64,000 bases of DNA from contig NC_051129.1 of NCBI RefSeq assembly GCF_014839805.1, positions 8,498,920 to 8,562,919 of the forward strand, read 5' to 3'. Below the pieces are notes generated by a model, which made no database searches, was not told the origin of the DNA, and was given only the letters and a program-made list of their open reading frames with translations. Position numbers and translations under genes: made by a program. The DNA is from Manduca sexta (Eukaryota; Arthropoda; Insecta; Lepidoptera; Sphingidae). Positions within the stretch are counted from its first letter, which is position 1. Every line of letters starts with the position of its first letter. Below are positions 1 to 12,400 of the stretch, one piece after another.

Positions 1-1860
1 TGGAAGAGCGCGGTGCGGAGGTACATGCAGCGCCGGCGCACCCGCGCGTTGCGACGTCGCGGCGTAGTGTCGCGTCGCGTCGCGTCGCCACGTGCTCGCG
101 TCACGTCGCGTCACTTCGCGTTAGAGCGCCGCACTCGCCTCTCGCCGCCCTGTCGCATGTATATTCATCACTTTGCCGTGTGCGTGGAGTCCTTCATATG
201 TTCGATGGCGCAGAAATCACGTTATTAAAAATATTTTACATATTTACATTTTATCTGTCGGAGTGTATTACAATATTTTATCGACGAGCGAACCCTACTA
301 CAACATTGAGTTTGTTTTTTATAAAGTGCAATGTTTTATTCCACCGGTAGCCGGCGGTTCTTGTTACGTTTATATGTGTGCAATGAGCTCATGTTCGAGC
401 GCGTTGCGTCTATCTCCTATCGGTTTACAACTCCCGGGGGCGTCTGGTTGTGTGCACGCCACACATTCTATATTGTGCGCAAACACAACGCGTCAAGGTT
501 TCATTCTATTTGAAATTTTAATAACTAAAATCTATAATGCGCAGTGACATTAAATTATAAAATCGATGAAAAACCGGAGTATAATGACAGAACATGAGTA
601 TTTGTCGCATTACAAGGAGTTACACCCGGAGAGTAGATGCGAGGCAGACGCGACGCGGCCGAGCGGTGTTGACGCAAAGGCGCGCGTTTACAACACGATT
701 ATTTTGTTTGTTTAGTATTAGTATTTATTGTACGAGACTCGTGTAGTTGTTGAGGCGTTACGCATTGCGTTCAGAACTCCACCGCATCTCCACCGCGTCG
801 GACGGACGAATATATCTATATATATGAGAATGATATTTTATTTTGATCGGTGTAAGTTTGGTTAGTGTAGGTGGACATGTCGGTAGTGCGATGTTGTGTC
901 TCCGCGGACGTACGCCCGCGGAATGAATCATGGTTCCTATGTATATTTCAATATTATCGCATCTAGAGTTTCACTATACTTTCCGAATACAAATTTTAAT
1001 ATTTAAGATTAATTCGGACTAGTCTGTTGTAACTGCTACTATAGGTGCCGCCACGGCCATGTTGTCTGTTCCTTTATATAGATTATAATTTGATCGATTG
1101 ATTCATATTGTACTTTATATTGTAGTTTTGTTAACCTCAGGACAGTTTGAAGAATTGCTTGAACCTTTAAATAAGTTACGCATATTAGTTCTCGATCCTA
1201 AAAAGGTAGCGTTCGTGTCTATCATAGTTCCTAATACTGTATTGTAATAATAAAATTATTTTTAAATTCTTTACTAGTGAAATATACCGTTCCTATTTAA
1301 ACGAACTGTAATGAAGTTTATAAAGAAAACATAAAAATCCAATTCCTCTTTAAATTCTATTCACTTTAACAAATGTTGTGTTGTACGTGATTAATTTGTT
1401 GACAGTACTGTGGAAAAAGTTCTTGAAACGGCGTCATTTATTCTACCTAAATAAATACCGCTAGACCTATTTTATATTTTTGTCTCCGATGTCATTATAA
1501 GCAACGATACAATAAACAAAGAGTCAAATACCGAACGGAACACACTTCACAGTACTGTCACGCGCATTTGAGTTGTGTAGCAAACAGTTTGTGTCAATTT
1601 AAATGGAAATAGATGATTTGTTAGCATTTAAGTTGTGACTTCTTGTGCCGCATGTCGTGTGCGTAGCGAACTCTACGCGCGTGCTACGCGCCTACAACGC
1701 ATGCCACCGTAGCCGACAACAGATTACGACTACATTGTCAAGTGTAAATGGTAAAAATAAACTCAAAGTTAGTTTATCAGAAAACTGGAGTTTTATTTTT
1801 TATTCCTTTTTATTTGTGCACACCGAATATGTACCAGTATGTAATAAATCCTTATTTTAA
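1..1860 (+). other. GC-rich left edge with possible 3' UTR of a gene lying to the left
   Basis: The first 200 bases are strongly CpG-rich. A reading frame from base 1 (beginning W-K-S-A-V-R-R-Y and very arginine-rich) runs to a stop near 228, but its composition follows the CG-rich repeat and gives no recognisable domain. From about 300 the DNA turns AT-rich and carries AATAAA signals at 1249-1254, 1511-1516 and 1756-1761, the last followed by T-rich DNA. This could be a terminal exon plus a long 3' UTR on the plus strand, but no splice acceptor or known protein supports it. It could equally be a CpG-rich regulatory island. Confidence is low. Confidence 0.2.
50..120. repeat. Degenerate CGCGT/TCGCG pentamer-rich tract
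   Basis: Repeated CGCGTCGCGT-type units occur back to back at 70-90 and again, spaced by TCA or CTT, to about 120. It is a simple low-complexity CpG-rich tract. It explains the runs of Arg, Ser and Val codons in all forward frames here. Confidence 0.7.
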
Positions 1861-3593
1861 ATTTGGAATACTGATTATTTAATTAATCCTCTTCCTTTGC
1901 CATATCTCTATTAATATTAGTACAAGATAATCATTAGTAAAATTCATAAAATATGAAATGTCATAAAAGACACTTTTATAACCGTAACAATAGTTTCATA
2001 TGCTATAGAAGAAAATTATAAGACTGATGAAATATTTAACATATTATTTTAAATATAATTATATTAGCAATCAATCTCAAAAGTGAGTGCAATGCATAAT
2101 TTCATGTATGCAAATGAACAAAGATGTCTAATAATATAGCTGAAAAAACATGCACAGTGAAAATGAAAATAAGTGTTTAAAATTAAAACAAATGAATTTA
2201 TTTCACAAAACTATTGTAGCTTGGTTTTAAGTAACATTTTGAGTGCCCTTTATCATGAATATAATAAACATCTAGCAAAATATTAACAATAACACTACGA
2301 TATCATAGTTTCCACGGCACAGACGTTTTATTTGACACTTCCACAAACACAAACATTAATACAAACAAATCAATATACAAACATTATAACAAGATGGGCT
2401 TAAAGGTACAGAATCTAACCATGCGAAGCGACGTCAACTTCAAAGCTTTTTTTCTCTAATCAGCCAGTGTTTGAAATATAAAAAACAGCCCTCAGGCAAA
2501 GAAACTGTCACCCCGGCGGATGCAAAGGGGATTCTCGCTAAGTTATTGATTATATCGGAATAAGTCGCGGGGGCCGACTCCACGCCCGCTAACCCCACAG
2601 GGGGATGTATTGGCATTATTTTACATACATGATACATAGTTGCATACGTAATTTGAAAGTGTGAGGGATATAAGTCTGCGTAAGCTTTTGTGCGGATGTA
2701 TTGGGGTCAATATTATACCCGTGTTGTGACAAAGAAAATTGTCTTCAACACAAAGTTCTTTTATGCTTACCAATACATACTTACCGCGAATCGGTGATGA
2801 TGCATTGTGTTAATAATCTAGAAACTCGGATGAAAATGTCTAATACAGATATTGAAGTATATCATATATAAATTATTGTGATCGAGTTCTTCTTAACCAA
2901 TCATATAGTTTACAAAACCTTATATCAATTACCTACTACTCAATATTCAGTATTTTAACTAAATTTGATAGCTTTGTTTTTACTTAAAAAATCGTATATG
3001 AGACCTCGACATAAATTAAACACAACTATATTTAATTTTACTAGCGTTATACTTATTAGTTACCTTTAAAATACAACATATAAACTGACAAGGGATTCGA
3101 GTAATTTATTTGTCGATTCATGAATAACTAACTTAAACTATACGATATTTAAGTTGACAGTTAGATGGCTTTTCACCGTTTTACCAATATTACCTAAACT
3201 AAATTAAAGAAAAGAGTGATAGGTATTTAAATGTTGCAAGTACCTAAAGCAAGCGCTGAGTGACATTCGCTTACGCTTTTTATGGACACTAGATTTAAGT
3301 GAGAATGGATCGATAAATTAGAAATTGGAAGGTTCCGATGCATTCTCGTTTCTAGTTGTATTGGAAATTTTTATGCAAGTCATCCTTAATTTTTTACTTT
3401 TATAATTATTTATTAGGAGTAAAGGAATGTATCTGTAGACTAGCAAAAAAACTTGCAAATAAAGTACGGTTTTATAGCAATACTATTCTTATTCGACTAC
3501 CAATATAAATCCGATTACAACATACCGGCATAATTGTATCAACTGGCGAGGGATAATCATCTATCGTCAATCAATATCTGTACCCCACCCCGC
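1861..3593. other. AT-rich noncoding stretch
   Basis: No supported gene. The only GC-richer patch is 2500-2610, which is open on the minus strand for 65 codons (2440-2637) without a recognisable domain or good splice sites. The rest is AT-rich unique-looking DNA with many stops in all frames. Confidence 0.5.
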
Positions 3594-3623
3594 TTACCAT
3601 TTGGTGCATTACCATTTGGTGCA
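3594..3623. repeat. Perfect 15-bp tandem duplication
   Basis: Two adjacent identical copies of TTACCATTTGGTGCA occupy 3594-3608 and 3609-3623. This looks like a recent slippage or repair duplication. It has no obvious function. Confidence 0.9.
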
Positions 3624-3886
3624 AGTGGTTCACTTTGAAGGGTCTCTATAAAAAAATGTGTCCTCTTTGGACTACAGGTTTGAACATTATGGTAAAGTAT
3701 CTATGCATTGTGAGATTTAGCATGAGGTCTCTGAATGACGAGCAATATGTAAACTATATATTGACTTATAATTAAAAATTCTATACTTTGTTACTACTGT
3801 TTATGGGTAGTGATTACCACGAGGCTAACAGTTACTTGTCTCATCACCCAGTATAAAATGAAACAAGAAATAATAAAATCACCATA

Positions 3887-3936
3887 GCAGAAGGCCCGTT
3901 CCCAGCAGTGGGATAGTAAATACAAGGCTGATATTT
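3887..3936 (+). mobile_element. 3'-end fragment of a lepidopteran SINE-like repeat
   Basis: The stretch reads AGAAGGCCCGTTCCCAGCAG followed by a TGGGATAGTA-type tail and AAGGCTGATATT. It matches by eye the 3' end of the longer copy at 42830-43117, where the same module reads AGAAGGCCCGTGCCCAGCAG. Only about 50 bases remain, so it is a 5'-truncated or decayed copy. Confidence 0.6.
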
Positions 3937-5502
3937 CTAAACATGGTTGTACCATAAAAATCCTTTGATAAAAGTGAAATGAGTACAAAGTTCGACCTGC
4001 GTCAGTGTCATGCCACTTCAGGGAACTTTGTAAGAACAATAAACTAAGTTAGTGTAACAAAATTCTTAACAAGCAAGGTCACATTAAGGCCTCTACAACT
4101 TTGTCGCTGTCATAAACCCACGTTTGTTGTTATTGCTGTCATATATGTACTTAAATGTTAGTTCCTTATTACATACATACATATTGTTGAAATATAAAAT
4201 ATATCATTATTGATATAATGACAATACGTAATTAAAATGTGAAAAAGGTGAGTTAATCGTTAATCTGTTGAAACAAATGATATGTTACTTTATCTCATTA
4301 AAAACACATGCGAGTTCATCCAAATTTGTGCTATAAGTGGAGAATGACTCGAATGATGGCAATGACGTTGCGAAATCATGAGTACACTAGCTTCACCTCT
4401 GCTAATCCCTTTAAAAATACACGGTGAACCTTACTCTAAAAATAAATAAATATATTATGAATGTAATAAAGCAAAAGTAAGATCTGCAATATAAATACGT
4501 AAGACCTATACACAATATGTATACTATATAGGTATTGTTAAGGGCCTGAGCGGATTACCTAGTCAAGGACACAACGGTCACACGGATCCAACATCCAAGA
4601 CCTTAATTTCGTACATACAAATTGGAAGTAAATAACAATCGGCTTATCCACGTGTCTCGAGAAGCTCGCGCGACGCCGCGGAAACGGGAGCAACCCTTCA
4701 CATGCTCACGCCAAATCCTTAACGCGCGATTTAAAAAAGAAAAACTAACTGCGTGGGGGCGGTCGGGGGTGATTGAGATGGAAATGTCGATTGTGCCGCT
4801 CGTCCGCCGCGGATCGACGCCGATAACTCCACTCATAACGATGGGGAGAGAATTTTAATGTGCCACCATTTTGGCGCAATGCTCAAATTTTACGACCGCC
4901 GAGTCATTATGAGGGAAATTATTGGCGCTCTGATTGCTTTACCAGTGATAAAAATTCTCAAGTTGGCAATAAGGTGGAACTAATTCCGAGTTAGATTGTA
5001 ATGGTACTCGACTAATGGGACGTACTTTGTATGGCGGCTGAGTGTTACTGCCAAAGATGATGCGTCTTCAACCGCACAATTATATTGTTTTCTATTCTAA
5101 AGCAATTCGATTTCAATTGTAAAAGTAATGTGGTTATAATCAGATACAATTTAGGGCCATATCTTGGTGCTATAAATACTAGTTTGTGTCTAAAATTACT
5201 TTGGTATATCAATTCGCGTACGACGTAACGAAAATAACCTTTTAAGTAAGTACTTAATTGTATTTTATGTGTATAACTGACTATATGCCTAATATCAAAA
5301 GTCAGGCCATCCTATAAACCACAGTGCAACAAAGATTTTGAAATAACAAAATACTCCGTGACACTATGCTGAGCTTGAGACTGACTACTCTCAATAATCA
5401 GATATTAGATCTCATTTTATCGAAAACATACGGAACCTTTGATTTTTTGAGACAGAAAACTATTTGCCCACTACTGCTTGAAAGCAAAAATGGACATGAT
5501 CA
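3937..5502. other. Noncoding stretch with a GC-richer island near 4640-4860
   Basis: The island at 4640-4860 is open on both strands (78 codons on plus, 77 on minus), as expected of GC-rich noncoding DNA in an AT-rich genome. No domain or splice context was found. The rest is AT-rich with no supported feature. Confidence 0.4.
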
Positions 5503-5655
5503 TTATTGTTTTAAACTACCATTACCACAAATGACCTATTGGAAGAGACCTGCAGCAAGCGATCTTCTGCGAATTTTATGAGGTCATCTGTCCACCTTAT
5601 GGGTGGACGTCCGACGCTGCGCTTACCAGTTCCTGGCCTCAAAACCTTCATAATA
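5503..5655 (+). mobile_element. Degraded lepidopteran interspersed repeat fragment
   Basis: The segment contains AGGTCATCTGTCCACCTTAT followed by GGGTGGACGTCCGACGCTGC and TTACCAGTTCCTGGCCTC. I recall this arrangement as a widespread lepidopteran repeat, probably the end of a non-LTR element. A related, also decayed stretch lies at 18569-18755. Family name and exact limits cannot be fixed without a repeat library. Confidence 0.45.
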
Positions 5656-7143
5656 TTACATTTTCATAGTAAAATAACAACAGAAAATAAATGAACAAAG
5701 TTAATATGAATTGCCATCAGCACTAACAAACACAACACAAGCAGTACGTAACACCGGTCGCAGTAGCCGACACAAGATATATTACTATTCAACTCACTTA
5801 AAACTCAAAGTCCATCAAAAGTTTTGAACAAAGCTTAAAAGTTAAAAGAAAATACCCGAGTCAGGTGGAGTGTTTGAATAGAGAAAGTTTTAGGTAGTGA
5901 TTAATGAACATCCAGTGTTTATGCGGAGCGCTCTCGATGAGGATTAGCCACTCAAACTTCCCTCCGTAAAGCTTTATAAAAATTATACGTCGCATCGTGT
6001 TGAGAAGTGGCGCCGTAATGCCATTATTTTTAATATTGCTTTATTTTTAATGCGTAGGATAGAATTATTAACTTTGTCAACATAGACAGATTAGAAAATA
6101 AGCCGTGGTGGAAATCGATAATTTCCATATGGAAATTTTATATTTAACTGACGTTTTAAATAGAATGAAAAAAATCGACAGTTAAAATAATGTACCTATA
6201 TTTTATACAAATGAATAAAGCCCTTAATAGTTTGGCATTTAGTTATACTGTTCCATGTTATAACTTCATCCTTTTACATTATATGTCCAAATGTGGAATG
6301 CAAATACTCTCGCAGAATCCGTTTACGGCGTCTGACTCCCCAGGCCGACCAGCGGGCATTTGTACACTGGTACAAATTGCGCACCCCATGTTTATCTCGG
6401 CCGACCCCTTCCAAGTATTTATCTTCAACCCTTCGCCGCGGCGACATTGCATCGACTTTGTAATGTTTTGTTCGATTCCCGATACCAGACAATGGGTTTT
6501 ATATTTGATCGAGAAGTAATATTCTAGGCTGCTTTTAAAATACAAAGTTTACTTTGAGTTGTGAGGTTTAACATGTAATATCTAAGGGTGACAAATGTAA
6601 TACAATGCTATGCTGTAATTCAAAGTTCGGTAGTATAGTAGAATTATACATGGTCACGACACATATCGGGCAATCAGATTGTTCGTCTCATTATTATCAA
6701 AATATAAGAATAATCTTATTTCGACTGATTATTTTTATATTACTAAATCCTGAAACTATTTCATAATATTTCCATATTTACCTAAAAACGTTCTCAAAAA
6801 AATACGAAATTAAAATTTGTTAACCTAAAAATCGGCCCGTAAATAAACGAGGTAAAATTTTATAATTTTTAATAGACAACTACTATTGTTCTAAATCGCA
6901 CAACATTCACCAAACAATACAGTCGTTTGCACTTACAATTACATAAAAGGTCGACAATGAAAATATGACAGCCGCAGCCCAATAATATTCGAACTAACTA
7001 GATAATGTAGACAGTAATTTGCTAACACCGTCAAATGCCAAACGTTCGCGAACGACGATTGTTCATAGTTAAGTAATTGAGTCCTTCTTACTATCTAACT
7101 CGAATCTTACTGTTGCCGTCATATTTTTTATGGTTATAAAATA
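5656..7143. other. Noncoding stretch with a GC-richer block at 6290-6500
   Basis: The block at 6290-6500 is open in several frames on both strands, with frames of up to 109 codons. Those peptides show no recognisable domain, signal peptide or splice context. It may be a regulatory element. The remainder is AT-rich without supported features. Confidence 0.4.
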
Positions 7144-7385
7144 CTAAGTGTTACGCGGATTCGCCCGCGTGAAAAGCCCTTTCTACTAAAAGGTGTCTAA
7201 ACACAATTACGATGCCAGAACCATCTATTTAAATAAAATAAAAAAAAAACTTTATTCCCCACGGTAAATTATGGGCAGAAAATGTAGCCTATGTGTTAAT
7301 TCTAGATATGGTCAAATTTCATCCAAATTCGTTTTTTTTCAGGTTACTTCTAACAAACATTCGGACATATTCACAATCTTTTGCA
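7144..7385 (-). mobile_element. Degraded Helitron-like/lepidopteran short repeat, minus orientation
   Basis: The left end holds CGCGGATTCGCCCGCGTG, the reverse complement of the hairpin-type end seen at 47495-47524. It is followed by the phrases GTAGCCTATGTGTTA and CAAATTTCATCCAAATTCG, which I recall from the same lepidopteran repeat group. The terminal CTAG is not intact (CTAAG is seen near 7144), and several A or T runs interrupt the body, so this is an old copy. Confidence 0.5.
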
Positions 7386-8794
7386 ATTATGATATTAGTA
7401 AGACCTAAGATAAGATTATGTTTTACCTTAACAAAGACAAACCCTTATTAGGTTTAAGTACCTACTAACTGTTATCAATTGCGTCAAATACTGAAAGATA
7501 AGAAAAGAAATGCTGATTAGTTGGACTATATATTAATCAGACTGAAGCATACATCACCCACTCTACTAATCTATTTCGTGTTGGTGAATTAAAGAATTTA
7601 CTATTGATTGCATAGTACCTGCGTATAAGATCAACTTGGCTCCTATATAGAGGCATTTTGGCATTGCTTTACTTAATGAAACAACATACTTATCTTTTTG
7701 AAAATAACACTTTACAATAAGTTTCTCGAACCATAGAAGTTAAATAAGAAAGCTAATAAGATCTTAAGTCCAAATATTATGACTCAAGTGAACCTAAGGG
7801 GCAGTGGGAACCGGTTTTTCAGTTTTAAATTGTAACTCGCGGAAGTAAATCTATGCGATTCGCGTTTCATCGTGTTAGCAGTGCTGAACAAATAGTGCGT
7901 AAAGATAAGACAAAAGAGTTCAAATTAGTCACGTAAAAAAATTACGAAAATTTATACAATCTTTATGTCTAATTTTCTGTTCATCGATCCCTTCGGTTAA
8001 CTACTCTAACTTTCTTAGATTTTATTAATTTTAACAATGTGATATAGGAAATTTTATTCATACCGTCTTTTATATTTCATAAACGTTTTAATTCCTTTTC
8101 TATTTGTAGTTCTAAGACCGAGACTATCGATCTCTTATCTTCGAAATCATCTGAACTGAATTTAAATCTGCTTCCTTAACCCTTCTCAATCGCTGGCGAA
8201 TACAAAATAACATTCAACTAAAAACCGTTACATGAAACTTAAAGACCATTAAATTGAATACGCAGGTATCACAATCAGAGATCAATCGAAAACAAGTCGT
8301 ATAGTCTAAATGGGCCCCGGTATAGATTTATAGCCATAATTCCGTTTGCAAAAGAAAACACCGAGGTGTTATCGAGGCCGTATTGACACTTTAATGCCAT
8401 TGTTTGATTTAGAGGGCTCATTACAGGCGCGGGAAGAATGGCGATCGTGAGCTGGAGGTGCGAACCCGACGCCCTCACTCCATGCAGATATTATTACATT
8501 ACTTCTTCGTACAGTGACGCTCTAACATTTCTGAAGGATGGCGTCTTGCGCAACTGTTGATGTTTGGGAACTCGCAAATGCTAGACATAGATGTGGTATC
8601 CAATAAATAAGGACATGATTTGTAAAAGGATTGGAAACCAAATGAAATGTTAAACTTAAACAACAAGATACTGTGTAGCTATGAAAGATAAACTATGATA
8701 TCTGACTCATATTTTTGTAAGATATATTAATTGTAAGCGAAGATTTATCGTTAGTCTAAAGTTATACAATACTTCTAAACGATACGCGATACGT
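7386..8794. other. AT-rich noncoding stretch
   Basis: Nothing gene-like is supported. A modest GC-richer patch at 8310-8480 is open on the minus strand for 67 codons (8275-8478) but has no recognisable content. It could be conserved regulatory DNA, which I cannot test here. Confidence 0.4.
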
Positions 8795-9310
8795 CCGATC
8801 CTCTAACCCTTTAGAGATGAGGAGATACGGTCAGGCAAAGCCTCTCGGCGGACTCCGCGTCCCGCGCCGTGCCGCGCCGTCCCGCGCGTGCCAGCCGGCC
8901 CGTAATAACAACAGAAAATTTTACGCTCCGGGACAATGCGATATAAAATTATCTGTTAGATCCAATAATCGCACGGAACAGCCGGGACTTAATGCCGGCC
9001 AATCATTAGCTACGAGGGATAACGGGCCCGACGGCCACCACACTCCATTAACGTTGGAACAGAACTGCGCTGTGCGATGCCCCGTGACCAAACGTCAATG
9101 CAACCTCTTAAAGTTAGCGAGTGTGTTTGTTACAACACTTACAACGCATCCCCGAGGCGCGAGTGTCCAGCACAATGGAATGACTTCATCGTACCGCAAC
9201 TCACTGCGTTTACAGCGTTTCTCAGAAGATATACTCGTTCGGTTTCCCGAAACGGCAATACTTCACACTTTGTCTAATTGCTGTCGCGACGCCGTGAAAA
9301 TCTAAAGAGA
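8795..9310 (+). other. GC-rich island holding one of the longest open frames; probably noncoding
   Basis: An ATG at 8817 opens a 162-codon frame ending at 9305. The translation begins M-R-R-Y-G-Q-A-K-P-L and is rich in Arg, Asn, Thr and Pro. It shows no signal peptide, membrane span, zinc finger or other motif, and no similarity I recognise. The DNA has CpG-rich blocks and looks more like a regulatory island, where long chance frames are common. A single-exon gene is possible but unproven. Confidence 0.25.
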
Positions 9311-10235
9311 ATACATACATAGGTACACAGCGCTGTTAATAACTGGAATGAAGACGCGATTAAGTGCGAGCACTTATAAATACTGGTAATTATTTTATCG
9401 GGCCCGACTAAAGAGGAGTCGGGCGCATGCGGCCGCACTATCATTAGCGCGAGGAGAGCGATCAGTTATTTACGCGGCCGAACCGCGAGCCGAGCCGTGT
9501 TGGTTTACGGCGAGCAACCCCCGAAGGAGATGCATTCCGCCGTTCCACCGGCTCACGAACTCACGACTGCACAACAATAATTACCCGTGGGTGTACGCCA
9601 TTATACTTCGCGAGCGATTATTATCAATCGTTGTGCTAGCGAACGGTCACCGCTTAGAACCCGATGTAAATGCAAGTAAATTATCGTAATGTTATAACGA
9701 GGGATGCAATGCAGATTATTCGATAATTATACGGAATAAATCAAAATCTCGCAAGTGCAACGCGTTGTGTCCCTTTCTGTCGGGCGGCGGGGTTTGGTCG
9801 TCTTTGTCGTTTGCGCCGGCGGCTGTCCCGCGCTGTGTCGCTTTGTGAGAAGCTTGTGGGCCAGCTTTGTTCGGACGCCGCCGCCGGCGCTCCATACTTC
9901 ACCCTAACTCATGCCAGCTTGTTGCTAATTTTCTATCACTTCTATCACGTGGTCACTTAACTTCTCTACGTTTGAGAATTTAGTACCGGTGCAGCAATCC
10001 GTAAATTGAAGCTCTGTTGAGAAACTATTTCCAAGCCGACAGTCTTTAACTTGAATTTACTAAAGCCTACATACTTCAACCACCGTGGGAGTAGACATAA
10101 ATGCAAATAGTGAACCAATAAATATATTACCATCTTACAGCATGCATACGTATTACTTTATATAAAATGGTAAAAAGTATTTTTAAGAAATAATCTGTTC
10201 CGCCGCATCAAGCATTAATCTGATTTCCTGACAAA
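9311..10235. other. Noncoding stretch with CpG-rich islands
   Basis: CpG-rich islands lie at about 9390-9620 and 9770-9900. The first includes a short hairpin, GCCCGAC with GTCGGGC, at 9402-9425. No coding frame with splice context was seen. These are candidate regulatory islands only. Confidence 0.35.
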
Positions 10236-10248
10236 ATAAGTCTTTCGA
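10236..10248. repeat. Target-site duplication, left copy
   Basis: ATAAGTCTTTCGA occurs here and again at 12903-12915 in the same orientation, flanking the PLE-derived unit. The last two bases overlap the start of the left arm as I drew it (10247). A 13-bp perfect match on both sides of one element is unlikely by chance. Confidence 0.8.
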
Positions 10249-10423
10249 CATTGAAATTAAACTAATTTTTCGGATTCTATCGCGGTTTTTTGTTTTTTAT
10301 TTTTCTCCCGACGTTTCGAAGACTTTGCAGCCTTCATGGTCACGGGGGGGACTGAGGTGTTGTTCATCCGCAAAGTCAAAGTTACAATATCTACCTACAT
10401 TTTACAATTATACAACTTTTTTT
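10247..10423 (+). repeat. PLE-type terminal repeat, left arm
   Basis: It begins GACATTGAAATTAAAC and ends in a T run after ACAATTATACAAC. It is the reverse complement of 12697-12873 with no difference seen by eye apart from T-run length. The same module stands alone at 34840-35008. It includes CCCGACGTTTCGAAG and GGTCACGGGG, a signature I recall from terminal repeats of insect Penelope-like elements. Bases 10305-10348 can fold into a hammerhead-like structure on the minus strand. Confidence 0.85.
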
Positions 10424-11330
10424 AAATTTTTAGCTGTTGGTGGTCCGATCTACGCAGAATGAGCTCACAGTGTCTTGAAGTCTGGCAGCCGGTCTTTTGG
10501 GTTCCGATTTAATTAAATGTAGAACTGGATCCCAGGTGTCGCGAAAGGTCGCGAAATCATTGAAAGGCTGGCAACACCAAAGTGAGTATGTGCAGATGTA
10601 TACATAGATATAGTGAGTATGTGCCTATATTTACGCAGATATTGTATCTTTAACCAAATATAAGTAGGTATATTATATTATGAATATTGTCCATAGATAG
10701 AATACTATATCATCTATGTATGTTAAGTGAGTTTTGCACACTTTTCTGTTAAGAGTACCGCGTACAGAATATATCTTGCATGAGTGAGTGAGTGGTTTAC
10801 TGTAGTACCAACATTCCCTGACTATAAAGTGACAATATGGCCGAAAGTACAAATGCGCGCCATTTAAGTAGAACTTTTGAAGTTGTGTTTAACTAAAGAT
10901 CTAAACATAAAAGTGAGTAGGTTTTGTGTTACCTTTCTATTCGTACACGTGAGTTAACTTTGTTTCATTTTCTACATACACACACGTGAGTTGGTTTTTA
11001 TTTTACTTTGATTTACACACCGCCGAATAGCACGTATAACTTATAACATTATAATTTATTTGTCTTACGGTGAATGATCATTTACTTACGTTAATTTGTC
11101 TGTATACAGAATTTACCATGTAATCTAGACATCTACCCGCGGTGAGCGTGTTAATGCTTCCAAATGGAGAAATTACTTATAACCAATTTGAAGGGTGTTT
11201 ATACTTACATTTACACTTTGAGACGCTGCGGCGTTCCAGACTGATAGCAAAGACTTCCATAGTTTAACTTAAATGGAAATCCTAACAGCATGCCCAATAA
11301 GGTTTATGGCTTGTAACCTACCTAAATGAA
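10424..11330. other. PLE-derived unit interior, left part
   Basis: No open frame with recognisable content. The word GTGAGTATGTGC occurs twice (near 10580 and 10614), and GTGAGT-containing words recur to about 10990. The sequence resembles neither a reverse transcriptase nor any repeat I can name. Confidence 0.4.
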
Positions 11331-11855
11331 TATCTCGCCGTATGTTCTCGTCTGGAGAGATTCCGTGTGGTTGGGAGCTTAAAGCCGCACCCTCTGAGGT
11401 CTGATGCTCTTAGCGGACTTATATGGAGGTGAATGCATGACCACAAAGCGGTGATCCTTGAGCCATCCGGTTGGAGGCGACTGGCAATCGCCCGGTACTT
11501 CCCTCGTAGAGTGGGGAGGATCCGATTTAATTATGCTTTAACATTAGTAACCTCACTTTGAGATGATGCCGAAAAAGGCTCTATAACAATATTAATATCT
11601 CGCCGTTTGTGCTCGTCTGGAGAGATTCCGTGTGGTTGGGAGCTTATAGCCGCACCCTCTGATGTCTAGTGTTCTGAGCGATCTCGTATGGAGGTGAATG
11701 CATGACCACAAAGCGGTGATCCTTGAGTCATCCGGTTGGAGGCGACTAGCAATCGCCCGGTACTTCCCTCGTAGAGTGGGGGAGGATCCGATTTAATTGT
11801 GCTTTAACATTAGTAATATAACTTAGAGATGATGCCGAAAAGGCTCTATAACAAT
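11331..11855 (+). repeat. Tandem duplication, two copies of about 260 bp
   Basis: Copy 1 is 11331-11590 and copy 2 is 11596-11855, a 265-bp period. Both run from TATCTCGCCG to GGCTCTATAACAAT and share long identical blocks such as GGAGGTGAATGCATGACCAC. They differ at scattered positions (for example GTATGTTCTC versus GTTTGTGCTC). Neither copy encodes a recognisable peptide. The divergence suggests the duplication is older than the arms, whose sequences look identical. Confidence 0.9.
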
Positions 11856-12400
11856 TACGAATTTGTTTGTGCACTTGCTTATTGTACCAAATCAAAATCT
11901 GGAACGTCGCGTTACTCTTTTACTATTTTTAGCACCCTTAGGACTAATATAAAGCTTTGGCTCTAACTTATATTCACGAGATTGAACTTGTACTAAATTA
12001 TTGTTCTAATCTTGACCAAGATAACCATCCAGTATCAGTTCTATAAGTCTTGGTAGCCTACTCACTGGCATTGCGACAGCAATGTCATAGATTCATTTAT
12101 AATTAACAGGAGCAGTCTCTCTGACGTGATACGATAAGGAATTTGCCGCCATCTAGGAATGTTGTCTTGGAAGACCACAGTCCGTATAAAACAGAACATT
12201 ACAAGGTATGTCATGATGCTGTTATCTTTCGTTTCCTTCCGACATATGATAAACTTATTAAAAACCCTTACTCATAAATGCGAAGCAGATTTAGACATAG
12301 TTGATTTTGTTCTCATATCAAGAGATAACCGACACTTACAGACATTGAACATACCTAATTTTATATTTTTATTAGGTGCGACATCATCGCACGTGATATT

